Source: Phlebopus portentosus (Eukaryota; Basidiomycota; Agaricomycetes; Boletales; Boletinellaceae). Taken from it: a DNA stretch of 64,000 nt. Shown here piece after piece: positions 48,279-59,453 of the stretch. Within the stretch, counting starts at the first letter, position 1. Each line of letters begins with the position of its first letter. Made by a program: the position numbers and the translations under genes. Below the pieces are notes generated by a model, which made no database searches, was not told the DNA's origin, and saw nothing but the letters and a program-made list of their open reading frames with translations. Location: the NCBI GenBank assembly GCA_037892935.1, contig JAYXKI010000011.1, positions 744,001-808,000 on the forward strand. The letters run 5' to 3'.

Positions 48279-49932
48279 ATGTCTGTTCTCGACATCTCTA
48301 ACTCTTTGAAGACTCGTTCTGATGTTGAACCGATTGATTCAAGTCTTGTTCCGTTATTCGTCTCAGAGCTCGTAACTGGCCAGTACTTCAATTTGGCTCT
48401 TGCAACCGCCTTAATCTACCATTCTAGTATGTACTGTGCCAATTTGTCTCTGGGAATCTGTAACTACACTTGTCTTGTCTTACGCAGTTATCACGATTGA
48501 TCAGGAGGTAACATCCCGTGCAAATCCCACCGCCCAACTCATCTACTAACCAAAAAATTTCCTCATCTATCCTTAGATAAAGTATTTTTGGGTGAGTTAC
48601 ATCAATTGACTCTGATCTTCATAGTCTGACGAAAAGTAAAAGCCGAAGCCACGCAGCGCCGTCAGTATTGTGTACTTTGCTGTAAGTGACAAATGTGTTC
48701 AGGAGTCGGACTACTGCTGATCTTGACATTAGAATCGCTACATCGGGATACTCGCAGCTCTTTGCGAAATACCTCGTAAACATTAATTTTTCCCATGTAA
48801 CGTTCGGTCCTGAAACTTACGCATTTCTTCAGTCAATTGTTTCACAGAGAGCCTCACAAGGTGTGTACGCTCACCGTTCATCGTGAGTATCGTGACGTCT
48901 GAAACCTAGATGACCATTCACTTAGTTGTACGTCTTCTCCCCATGGATTTGTTTCTCGAATAACTTTGTGAGCTAGGTCAATTTGCATTTTGGACCGGAA
49001 GTTTAGCCAGTACGTGATTTATCCCCTGCATGAATGTCGTGCTCATCCGAACTATAGATAAGATCACTATCGTGCTGATTGACTGTGAGTTGATGAGCTA
49101 TATTTGATGCGGCTGATGACAAGCTGTAATACACAGACATTCTACTCATTCGGGTCTCAGCTCTCTGGAATCAAGGTGAGCAACCTCTCTTATGGGAACT
49201 CGCCTCGTCAAAACGTTTTGCAGACAAGAATCTGTCCATCATCCTCAAAATTATTCTTGGATTGGGCTTCGGCCTCAGCCTCGGCATTCTCATTTATGGC
49301 AAATTGGTTGAAGAACGTAAGACTCGTGCTCATTGGGCCTGCTTTTTGTTGAGTTGAATGTTCTTCAGTCGTTGTCGGCCGTCTTGCAGAGGGAGTGACA
49401 GTTTGCGCGTATGACGGGGATCCTCCACGAATACTGTCCATTGTTTCGTGGTAAGCATGCGGTGCCATGTGAAGGCCTACTTTTAATCGTTTGCAGGCTG
49501 GTCCCGACGACATACGGGTTGATTCTCCTATGTCTCGCTCTCTATAAGGCAGCGGAATATTGGAAGCTGTCATCGGGCTTCAAGGGCTTTCGCTTAGTTC
49601 GTGTTCTCATCCAGGACCAAGTCCTGTACTACGGTCTGTAAGTCGCATGGAATGTATTTCGTCATTTCATATTTGACCATTCGCAGAGTTATTTTCTGCT
49701 CAGCCTGTAAGATCGTGGATTTAGTCATCATAGATATTAGTCCTGCTATCTCGGATATTCTGAACGTCGCAGGAAGCCCAACTCTCCTCTGTATTCTGGG
49801 TGGTCAGCTCTTGATCAACCTGAAGGAAGCCGGAGAGAGGGGGCGAATGGGGGAACGAACTATACACCGAAAATTAGTGACATTGACTTCGGCGAGGTGG
49901 GTCTTGACGTCCTTGCGCTGAGTATGTTCTAA
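48279..49932 (+). CDS. DUF6533 membrane protein (agaric multi-pass family)
   Basis: Exon 1 (48279-48426) starts MSVLDISNS and includes QYFNLALATALIYHS; exon 2 (48489-48508) and the 15-base exon 3 (48587-48601) give IITIDQE and IKYFW, so together HSIITIDQEIKYFW, the DUF6533 signature. Next exons read PKPRSAVSIVYFA and NRYIGILAALCEIP. Later transmembrane segments include TTYGLILLCLALYKAAEY, LVRVLIQDQVLYYGL and LVIFCSACKIVDLVIIDIS, ending near LINLKEAGERG. The family has about seven membrane helices and is expanded in mushrooms; its function is unknown. The middle exons (48.9-49.4 kb) were not fully resolved. The end is either 49921 or, in another frame that looks more protein-like (GTNYTPKISDIDFGE), 49932. 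Confidence 0.75.
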
Positions 49933-50439
49933 CTTACTGTGGTCTGGCTCAGAATGGTGCGAACAATGAGCAAATCTCAGTGCAGCAAGGCTCCGTTTGA
50001 TTTGCCGAGATTGTGCTTTTATTCTCATAGGATATGGAGTAGTAGGAGCGAGAAAATATGGTAGTGATCGAGTTGGGAGCGGGTGGAAGTCTGCTGGCAG
50101 ATGTTGGGTTATTCTTTCTCGTCTAAAGTATACATGTTGCATTGATCGAGTATTTGTGATGTGTTATACATCAATTTCTGAGTACCAGGAATTATGAGGT
50201 GAAGCTGCGACGTTTCATATGTCCTCTGTGTATCACGATGTCTGGGATGAATCCTGTGCATGGGAGCAAGACTACTGTGCATCCATAATCCATTCTCTTC
50301 AGAGCGACGAACCGATGCAGATGCATCGGAGGAATCCCTGGACGCAGATTCCTCTGATATCATCAGTCGTCACTCGTGGATCTAATCGGTTGCCTCCACT
50401 CTATGAATGCTCCGAACAGGCTAAGTCTTCCCGACCAGG
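49933..50439. other. Spacer without recognised gene
   Basis: AT-moderate sequence with short ORFs on both strands only. No motif or repeat was seen. Confidence 0.35.
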
Positions 50440-51010
50440 GTTGGAAGAACTCGTGAATGCGCTGAAGGAGAACGGGAAATTAAGTCGCTTGAAATCAGTG
50501 ACTGTGAGCATCTATGACATCGTCGGTCCTTGGCCATGGATGTAAACGATAGTCTCATTCAGTGAACGAACTGAACGGAATAGTCCGCTCGACCCGAGCC
50601 CGGAATTTCTCGTGAACGCGCTCAAGGAAGAACGAGCACTCGCGAAGTCGACAGGGGACTGTTGAGGGTGCGTATGCGAGTGGAATGAGGTGTATAGGGG
50701 GTAATTTGTTTTTGTTCAGCATCAGCGGAGGCTGAGTTTATTATTCCTAATGTTCTTTCTTCTTCTTATAAGTGAGGGACTAATGACCAATCGACACGAT
50801 CAGATCTTCAAACTCCACGGGTCCGTGCTCCCAATTGGCATATCGACGAGGATCCCTCCAGAGCGCTGGCATCTTCTGAGTCCCTTATTCATCTGCTCCT
50901 GCTCAGCAAGACATGGCGTGCCCATTCCTTGCCTAACAACCTCGGTACGCTGGGCATCGCATACTAACTCGCATGCTAGGTTAGGGTGTGTAGTAGATGC
51001 AGGCGTCTTT
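50440..51010 (+). pseudogene. Degraded copy of the coiled-coil protein gene
   Basis: From 50563 the DNA matches the gene at 45581 onward: actgaacggaatagtccgct versus actgaacgggataggtccgc, then gcgctcaaggaagaacgag, ggactgttgag, ggaatgaggtgtatagggg and cagcatcagcgga. Later parts match its exon 3 and 3' end (catcgcatactaactcgcat). A shorter extra copy of the coiled-coil exon lies just before it (about 50451-50510, gtgaatgcgctgaaggagaa). Indels destroy the reading frame throughout. Confidence 0.75.
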
Positions 51011-51071
51011 ACATGCGTATCAGTCTGAAAGTCAACAAAGCAACTGTTTGTTCAGCCCCAGGATAAACGCG

Positions 51072-51173
51072 TGACGTCACATCAATTCATCGACGCCACG
51101 CGGCACCGAGATGTGACTGATGTGATGTGATGTGACGCGACACGCGTCGGGCTGACTCGAAATGGTATATAAA
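51072..51173 (+). promoter_or_regulatory. CRE-like site and TATA box of the Hsp20-domain gene
   Basis: TGACGTCA palindrome at 51072-51079, then tandem gatgtgatgtgatgtgac, then TATATAAA at 51166-51173, 74 bases before the ATG at 51247. TGACGTCA is the ATF/CREB bZIP consensus, plausible for a stress gene. Location and spacing are seen; binding is inferred. Confidence 0.5.
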
Positions 51174-51246
51174 GGCATGGTTGACTTTTTCAGGTCGACG
51201 CGTCTTTTTTCTTCCCCCTTTCCCCGGCGTCGGTGTTTTATAGACA

Positions 51247-53954
51247 ATGGACTACGGACAATACACGTCTGCTTCTTTGTCTTGCCATGGAGATGACTAT
51301 GACTTGTCCCTGCGAGAGCCTCAAGCGCAAGATCAAGATCAAGATCAGCGAGGAGAGCGAGAGCAATATCTTCAAGATCAAGGCTGTCCTCAAGGTCAAG
51401 AACAAGTTCTTCAAGTCCAGCCACAAGTCCAGCATCAGCACCAGCAACTTGCCAGTGAAGTCCAGCAATTCCCCCAGCTCGATCAAAGTCAACTTCAACA
51501 ACTTCATCTCCAGCAAGAGCAACGACAACTTGAGTATTTTGCTCAGTTAACAGGTTCTTCGCAGGTACAGATACACCAGACATTGCCTATCCAGGCTTCG
51601 TCTACGTCTACGTCTACGCCCACTCTAGGCTTCATCGCCCCTCCACCGCCCCTTCCCACTGGACAGTCGACATCACCGGCGGCGGCGTCGCCGTGGGACT
51701 CTCCGACATCCGTATTTGGAGGGCTCACGGACGCTCAGCTTGCGGCAGCTATGAGCATGGTCGCTTCAGCCGGTGCGGTTGGCGTCTATGGACATGAATA
51801 CGGGGTCGGACGTGAACATGCGGCTCGATCGCAGCAACACAATGGTAATAATGCGACGGCCATGCTTCCTCCGATAACGACACTCGAGATGGTCGAAGGT
51901 GCGAGGTCGACCTCGACCCCGGGATCGGTTTGCTCGAACTTGCCACCTACGCCCGCATCGAGCGCTGCGATGACGGCATCGCCTGTCGCTGTAAGATCCG
52001 AAATTGGTGTCCTGGGCCCACAGGTACAAATACAAGATGGTGCGCAAGAGGAGGATCAAGAGCAAGAGGAAAGACAAGTCCCGTATGAGCCACCGCGCGT
52101 GATTCAGCTCGTCGAGCGTCCGCAGCGGAAATCCCGCGCGGCGGCTCGGGCGGCGCGACAGCAGCAGCAAAATGCGAAAGCTCAAGCGAGCTCTAAGTCG
52201 GCAACGCAGGCGAAGGTCGGCGTTGCTCATGCCCATCGGCAGAGTCAGAGACAAAATGCGAAACAGCAGCAGCAAGAGCAGAGTGAAGTGCAAGTACAGA
52301 AGGAGCGTAAGGAGCAACAGAAGCAAGCGACGAGTGCGAGTGCAAATTCAGTTGTGAATACCCTGCAGATTCAACAACGACAGCAACAAGCTACCGCGAA
52401 GCAAACGATCAATTCAAGCTCGAATTCGAATCCAAGTTCGTCGATCCCGTCGGTATTAGCAACGACCGTCCCCTCGCCAAGTCAATGGTACGGCATACAC
52501 GCGCTCGCAACGGCTTCACACCAGCGCGTCGGCCCGAACATTTCTTCCTCTTCTTCCTCATCAGTCGCGCTAAAGAACAGCAACAATACCAACATCGATG
52601 TTATGCCAAATGGTGGTGGTAAACAATCAGTTAAGCCAACCGCGAGAGAGGCGGGACATCCATATCCGCCATGGTTGAGGCAGAGGAGGACTGTCTCTGG
52701 TCCGGCTACGTTTACTTTGACCAGTGCTGGGAATGGTAGAAACAGAGAAGATGCGGATGTGAACATAGACGGAGGAGAGGATAGCATTGACGCGCCTAGG
52801 TGAGTCTTCATTTCGACTTCTGCCCTCTCCGAAAAAACCGCGAGCGAAACCTGAACTCACTGTCGCGTCGTTCGATCTTGCGCTCTTGCTACGACTACGA
52901 TGCCTCTCGACACGAATAAAGCCCATCCCGCTCGCTCCCTACACGCTCACCCATCTCGAAATCTCCTCACCCTTCTTCGGACGGAGGACCAACTCGATTC
53001 TTCTCAGCTCCGCCGCCTCACTCCCGTCCTCATCCTACTCTAAATCACCAACCGCCAAACACAACAAAAAATACAAACAACGCGGGAGGTCCGCGCTACC
53101 TTGTCCGCACAGACCTGCACTATGACATCCCCTCGAACACGCTCACGGCGATGCTCGAGGTCCCTGGCGTGCCGGGCGCGGGGATCCGCATCGCATTGTG
53201 CAATGATGCAAGGAACGGAGCTAGGATGCTCGTCGTTAGGGGACGGATGAGGAGGGTCCTGTTTCCTTCTCCTGGTGAGAAACGGGGAGACGAAGAAAGA
53301 GATGAAGAAGCGGGGTATGTTGTGAAAGAGCGCAAGTGCGGGGAGTTTAAACGCGTCTTGATCGTCCCGCAGGAGACAAAGGTGCGTATTTCAAGTCTTA
53401 TCTCAACTCTTTTTTTCTCAGCATTTACTAAACCCTCTGCTTTGACGCTCAAAATTCGTCACTAACTCATTGTTTGTCTTTTTTCCTCTTCTTGGACTTC
53501 CTATTTGGCCTGATAGCGAGAAGATATCAAAGTATCGATGGCGGATGGGATCTTGTTCCTCCGGTATCCGGCCGGAGAGCAGAGCGTCGATATTAATGGG
53601 AATGGTGCTGGATCGGGGATGCTCCCTATGACTACGAAGTCCAAGCCTGCAGGTGAGGCGATGAGTTCGAATATTCATATGACGGCAGCGCATACATCCA
53701 ACACAGATCCACCTCGCACTCCCGATTCGAGAGCGAGCTCGAAGCCGAACTCGAAAAACAGTGACTCAGTTCAGACTCCTGCAGGAAGTCGAAGTCACAG
53801 TCGCTCGCCTTCGAAAGCCTCAACGCCCGCTTCTAACGCAACATCACAGTCGACTGCAGGAGGCGGAAATACGAGCATAGGTACGGGAGGCATGCAGTAT
53901 AACTTCCGAGTGCAGAGGACGGCGCCGACTACGATGCCTGGTTCTGGTACTTAG
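51247..53954 (+). CDS. Large Gln-rich protein with C-terminal Hsp20 (alpha-crystallin) domain
   Basis: Exons 51247-52799, 52922-53381 and 53517-53954 join in frame (816 residues). Residues 1-100 are Gln/Asp-rich repeats (QAQDQDQDQRGER and similar), followed by Ser/Pro/Ala and Gln-rich low-complexity sequence to about residue 600. An alpha-crystallin domain then begins YLVRTDLHYDIPSNTLTAML and runs through EVPGVPGAGIRIAL, GYVVKERKCGEFKRVLIVP and REDIKVSMADGILFLRYP, with the beta-sandwich order of small heat-shock proteins. A Ser/Thr-rich tail follows. Ordinary Hsp20s are about 150-200 residues, so the prion-like N-terminus is exceptional. Chaperone activity and condensate formation are inferences. 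Confidence 0.82.
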
Positions 53955-55562
53955 TACGAAGACACCGATCTATTGAGGTATTGAGGTTTTCTCTCAACCC
54001 GGGATGTCCTAAAGGACTTGAAACTTCTGTCCGTGAAGGCTCCGGTAAGAATATTCGTGTTTGAGCTATATGCGTCCCTCTACGACCTTCTGCTCTTTCT
54101 TGGTCTGTACTATATAATCCTTGACTCCCTACGTCCGTCTCGTCTCTTGATATTCTCCTTATTCTCCTATTCTTCTGACGATTCTTTACGTTTCTGCCGA
54201 GTCTTCCTCCGATTGTCTTGCCTTCCATGTAACAAAAGCAGAACTCAGAACGCAAAACACTTTTATTTCCCGTAATCTTGTAGTCTCCAGCTTTCTGACT
54301 TGCCTTCTTGACTCCTTGACTCGCTTTCTTGACTTCCTAACAGCATTTACCACCTCCTGACCTCATCGCTACCAGTATACTGTAGTAAATTATTATTATT
54401 CCCTCTTCGGCGACGCCTATGCCCATGCCCTTCACGCGCTGATTCCCCCTTCCTCGATCCCCTATTCCTTTATGATATCCATCCATCCATTTCATTTCGC
54501 TAATCCATACATATATTCCATCCATACATTCCATCCTTCTCGTATGTATGCATATGCATACATTTTCCTCTCATATCAGATCTATGCTTTCAACATATGC
54601 TTTTTCTACGTATAACTTACAATTGTGACTCTCTTGCATTCTTGATTTCTATTCGTTGACGGGACGCTAGACGTCCACATTTGTTTGTCTGAGTAATTAC
54701 CTTCGCAGTTTCTTCGTGTGTATATATCCAAAAAGTCATGTAGCATATCAATTGATTCGATTTCTTTTGTTGGTATCTACTTACTGACAGTTTATTCTGA
54801 GGTGTCTTTCTTTCCAGCCATCCGGATTTCCCGAGCATCATCCGATACTGTCTCCAGGCTATGTATGCTGTCTTCCATCACTTTTTTATAGCCGCTAAAC
54901 CAGCAAACCCGCTTTTCCTATTTGATAGCGCACAATGCAACCGGCTCGCTACGAAATATCATCCAAAATCGCACGAGGGGAAGGTGATCCTATCATGTCT
55001 GTAAATTCATATTATGCAAATAGAACCACTCTGGTGCAGTCTAGGTTGTTGTAGCACCCAGTCTGAGGGCAGGAAAAAATGCACATGAAGGAAGTGTCTA
55101 AAATCGACCTTTTGCGACATATCTCACTCATTCTTTGCTCATTTCTCCTCATCCTTGTTGTAGTTTGAAACCAATCTTAAAAATATTGACTTAGAAACTT
55201 AGATCATGCAGAACGGTCAAGAATTGAGTGAGATATGGTGATTTTTATATTATGAGGTGTTCTGTGTGACAAAAATCACAGAAGGAGCGAGTGACAATAC
55301 ATATGAAAAAGGCAGTAATTCACTAAGTTAGTGAGTGAAGATCGAGCGTTGCTAGAGGACTTTTACTCTGACTTCTGAGCCGTAAGTGAGACTAATGATT
55401 GATTATAAATCTTCAACCCCGCCTCAATCAGTGAGGACAGATTACGATTGTTAAGAGCGAGTCATTACTTTCTGCTCTTGAGTTTGATGCGTTTGAATGA
55501 TAACAATTCGGAATCTTCCTACAGCTTGCCACCATCTATTGTAGAGCCTTAGCTCCAGAACG
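53955..55562. other. Intergenic, simple repeats and probable LINE 5' leader
   Basis: Contains a cttgact-type degenerate repeat at about 54290-54340, tccatccat and catatgcata simple sequences at about 54478-54560, and AT-rich DNA to 55562. The right part, directly before the LINE ORF1 start, may be its 5' untranslated leader. No gene was recognised. Confidence 0.4.
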
Positions 55563-57791
55563 ATGGAAACAGTGTGGAAACCCACTCTCAACCCCTCTGA
55601 GATGACTCAAGAACAGTTGCAACACTTGCAGTCACTTCATGTACCAGAACAACCCGGAGCTCCTCGTCGTGGCCGTGAGGCAGGATGGGGAGTTGCAGAA
55701 GACATACAGCCCCAGGGTTTTCCTTACCACAACACTCGTTCTCGTAGCGGCAGACGTCCGGGTGCAACCTTGATGCTGCCGCCGCCGCCTCCTACTGTTC
55801 CAGACAAGAAACCTGTCTTTCGTGTCGAGCAGACAGCAAGTGTCGCCGGATTATCCGACACACAAGCTGGAAAGCATAAAGCACGATCTCGCTCTGCCTC
55901 AGTACCGCGCCAGCGCGCGAACTGGGCTGAAGAGATGGACCAGATGGATACGATGGATACGCTGGCCCCATACACCGCTGAGGAGGCAAAACCCGTTAAC
56001 GAAGCGTTTCACGACGAGTGGAACACAGCACTTACACGATGCATTGACATGCTTATGGGCCGTGTTTCCCCACCTCGCGACAAATCACCTTCACCCACGA
56101 TTCCTGATACCCCTTCGGGTTTCGAAGATCTATACACCAAAGCACGCGCAATGGGAGGCGCTGCGGGGATAATCTTTCAATTGATCGATAATATCGAGCA
56201 GAAATCCGACCCCGACATGAAAGACGATATGTTCAACGTCGCTCGCTTGAGATACGAATTCGAAACGGGCGTACAAAATGTCTATGGTGGCATTTCGTCG
56301 CAGTGGTGTGATGCACATACATCCGCGACGTACCGCATCCCTGAGTCTTACTACCATCAGCCAGAAACCACAGGCATCCAACAAGCTGTTGAGAGCCTCG
56401 CAGCATCGGTCAATGCGAACATGCAGACGATGATCAAGCGGATTGCCACGTTGGAAACACAAGTACAAGGAGAATCACGTGGACGAACACTCGCTGACTC
56501 GATACATGCACCTGATATGGCACAACGATCGTCTTCCCCACAAAAGGCGAACAAGAGACAACGTGGGAACAAGAATCAGAACAAAGCCGAGGACAAGCCA
56601 ACCGACACGCAGATCAATAGACCGGCGGAACCGGATTATCCGGGACCCAAGTCTTCTGATCAGCAGAAGTCGTATGCGAAGGCGGCGTCTAACGCTAACA
56701 CGGTTCAGAACCAGAACAATGGATGGAAGACGGTTCAGAAGAAGAACACAGGGAATACCGGACCGAAACGTGATGTACGTACATCGGTAAATTTACAGAT
56801 CGCCAGACGCAACAAAGTTCAGCATCACCTCATTTTCGAGGTTAATCCCTTGCCGGCAGACAATTTACGTACACAAGTCATGACATACGCTAAGGTCCGC
56901 GAAATTTTCAAGGCTCATAACCTTAAATCGTCGACCCTTCGTGCGGCACATTGGAACCAACGAAACAAATTGGTAATTGACGTAGACACTTCTTTAGACA
57001 AAGCAAACGTCATCAACCTTCTCATGCAGAGCCTGCAACAGATGTACCAGGCTACTGTCAATAACCACACAGCCGTAGAAGGGTTCCAAATCCTTATCCC
57101 AGCGATACCACTCTACGATCACGTTCACCAGGTCCCATTCACCCCTGAGACACTGAAGAACGAACTCCACGACATGAACGACGTGTTCGCAGAACATCCG
57201 ATCGTAGCACCTCCCAGATACCTCGCAACCCCAACTCGCATGCAAGAGTTGTTGAAAGACATCAACTCACGCTGCCCGATCATTGTCACAGTCGGCAAAC
57301 CAATGTCGGCTTACAATGACTTCTTTGTAGCAAACCGTCGGATCATTCATTTCTACGGCCTACAACGACAGGTGGAGGAACCACGCCCACGACGTCGCAT
57401 CCCACAATGCGAAAACTGCTGGGCATTCTACCATACAAAGTCCGAATGCACACACAGGCCACGTTGCCTGAAATGTGGAATGAACACACACACGATTGAA
57501 TCGTGTCAAACAGTATGTTCCAACTGCCTTAACCCGTCGCTCTGCAATCACATCGCCCGGTGTGGAAATTGCAAGGGTGAACACCGGATGGACGATACGC
57601 AGTGCCCCATACGTTGTAGACTATCAGACTCTCCTAGACAGGGACAAAGGCGGCGGCGGCGGCGTTCGACCACAGGGAGGCGATGTCAAAGGTGTCGAGA
57701 GGAAAAAGGGGAGGTCCTACCAGATCTACAGACTACCTACAGGGTTTCAGAAGCGACACTCAGCTCAGATGTACAAAGATCTGGCCGTTAG
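55563..57791 (+). CDS. LINE-type retrotransposon ORF1 (gag-like, zinc knuckles)
   Basis: A single 742-residue ORF starting METVWKPTLNPSEMTQ. The first 300 residues are basic and disordered; a central region follows (AHNLKSSTLRAAHWNQRNKL) that resembles the RNA-binding core of non-LTR ORF1 proteins. Near residue 615 come cysteine-histidine knuckles CENCWAFYHTKSEC, CLKCGMNTHTIESC, CSNCLNPSLCNHIARC and CGNCKGEHRMDDTQC, as in Tad/I-like fungal LINEs. Such proteins bind the element RNA. No endonuclease or reverse transcriptase follows in the window; past about 57640 the DNA changes to CGG-rich sequence and the frame ends in Arg/Gly-rich text. The native C-terminus is probably lost. Confidence 0.8.
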   Translation: METVWKPTLNPSEMTQEQLQHLQSLHVPEQPGAPRRGREAGWGVAEDIQPQGFPYHNTRSRSGRRPGATLMLPPPPPTVPDKKPVFRVEQTASVAGLSDTQAGKHKARSRSASVPRQRANWAEEMDQMDTMDTLAPYTAEEAKPVNEAFHDEWNTALTRCIDMLMGRVSPPRDKSPSPTIPDTPSGFEDLYTKARAMGGAAGIIFQLIDNIEQKSDPDMKDDMFNVARLRYEFETGVQNVYGGISSQWCDAHTSATYRIPESYYHQPETTGIQQAVESLAASVNANMQTMIKRIATLETQVQGESRGRTLADSIHAPDMAQRSSSPQKANKRQRGNKNQNKAEDKPTDTQINRPAEPDYPGPKSSDQQKSYAKAASNANTVQNQNNGWKTVQKKNTGNTGPKRDVRTSVNLQIARRNKVQHHLIFEVNPLPADNLRTQVMTYAKVREIFKAHNLKSSTLRAAHWNQRNKLVIDVDTSLDKANVINLLMQSLQQMYQATVNNHTAVEGFQILIPAIPLYDHVHQVPFTPETLKNELHDMNDVFAEHPIVAPPRYLATPTRMQELLKDINSRCPIIVTVGKPMSAYNDFFVANRRIIHFYGLQRQVEEPRPRRRIPQCENCWAFYHTKSECTHRPRCLKCGMNTHTIESCQTVCSNCLNPSLCNHIARCGNCKGEHRMDDTQCPIRCRLSDSPRQGQRRRRRRSTTGRRCQRCREEKGEVLPDLQTTYRVSEATLSSDVQRSGR

Positions 57792-59453
57792 GGCAGATCC
57801 GCCGCGCCTTCGAATAACTCGCCGCGGCGATCCGGGACTCGGCGACTGTATAGGGATCGCCGAGTCCGACTGAACCGGCGAAGGGGTCGCAGCGGCGGAC
57901 TGGGTGCGGGGCCGGCGGAAATTCGCACCAGTGCAATTCCGCCTGGTAGTCGGGGAGATGACGTCGGAATGACACAGAGAAGATGCGAGAGAGAGAGAGT
58001 CGACACCACTTAAAAAGGGAGTAGTGTCGGCGGTGGAACGACGCGGAGGCGGCGGAGACGGCGAGAAGTGGGAGACTGGACTCAGTCGAAAAGGGGCGTC
58101 GGCGCCGACGGTAGCGGTAAACACAAGAAGAGTGACAGCTGCGTCGAGGCGTCGACGAAGTATAACAGATCCCTAGAAGAGTGACGGCTGCGTCGAGGCG
58201 TTGAGGAAGAATCACAAATGTTCAGGGGCCGAGCGGCGGCGGAGGCTAGAGAGAGAGGGACGGCGATGCAGATATGAGTGGGAAGTCCCCGGAGCGATTA
58301 CTAGACGAGTGACAGCTGCGCAGAGGGGAGACGACCAGGGCGGCGAATGAGCTCGGCGGCTTCTATCCTGTGGGATCCGGGGCCACGCCGTCAGGACGGG
58401 ATCGGCGAGGGCACGTGACCGGGAGTTCGCCCGATCCGGCTGTCTGGTTCTCTGTATATACTGGTTTCTTGAAGGAGGCTTCTTTACTTGTGGTTGGTCT
58501 CTGGTAGCTGCGTTCTAGAGTGTATATCTGCTGCTTTTTAGGATAGATACATGCTCTCTATATATACTATGAGTCCTTGATAAGAAATATCACTTAAAGC
58601 GGCGGGCGGCGAGGCGTGACAGGCGCGCCGCGACGGCGGGGGCCGCCGCCGAGATGCGCCGCCAAGCCACCAAGATCTAGGGGCGCCCCAATCGGAACGG
58701 CGGAGTGCTGGTACGTCGTGTCGAATGTCGGGGCCGTTCGGATCGGTCAGGGCGCGCTCTATATAGATCTGAAACGCCAAGGGGTCGAATAAAACTAAAA
58801 AGGGGAATATACGGACGGCCGCCGGGCGCGCTACCGCGCTCGGCGTACGATGTGGGATGATAAGAATATGAAACAATCAACGAAATGGACCTGAGATTGG
58901 CTATCGTTCACCCAGCCGGCGCGGCGGCGGGCATACACCTCCGTGATGGCGCGATATACATCCGCCGCAGCGTATCCGGCCGCCGTGCGAGCACTTCCGA
59001 AGCCCGGAGTCACCGGATTCGGCGGAACCGTTCTTGAGAGAGGCTGGAGAAGGGGAACTAGGATTTGGTCGAAGGGAGGACAAGGTGATCATAAGATAGG
59101 AGTGGAGGCGTCGCCGCCGGTTCGTATGGTCGGCGGCGGCGGCGGCGTGGATGCTGTTCCTAGGCCGCCGAAGGTCCGGCGGCCGCTGAGCAGGCTGTAT
59201 TATGGGTAACGGCGGCGAAGGCTGGTTTGCTGACAATAGTACGCGGGGTGTCCTGGGTATGGCATAGGGGAGTACCGCCCTTACAGGCCTGTGCCGCTGG
59301 ACCGGTACAGGTTAGTGCGGCGCACTACATCTCCTTCTGACGAAGTAAAAAAATGATTAAAAAAAATGCTGGGTAGTGTAGGGGAGGTATTTAGGCGAAG
59401 TTGAGCGGGGGTTGTGATGTAACTGGGTGGTATGTCTGTGACTTGCTCCTGGA
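57792..59453 (-). repeat. Probable LTR and flank, CGG-rich, with 49-bp tandem repeat
   Basis: No protein was recognised. A motif gtgacagctgcgtcgaggcg occurs at 58132 and, with one change, at 58181 (49-base step), with a partial third copy at 58309. A possible LTR edge is at 59329: on the minus strand a purine tract AGAAGGAGA is followed at once by TGTAGTGCGCC, the expected polypurine tract plus TG start. TATA-like stretches (ctatatatacta near 58557, ctatatagatct near 58758) could belong to the LTR promoter. The left border was not found. Confidence 0.4.

Noticed and set aside
51766..52326. Minus-strand 186-residue ORF
   Set aside because: Leu/Arg-rich mirror of the Gln-rich Hsp20-fusion coding strand.
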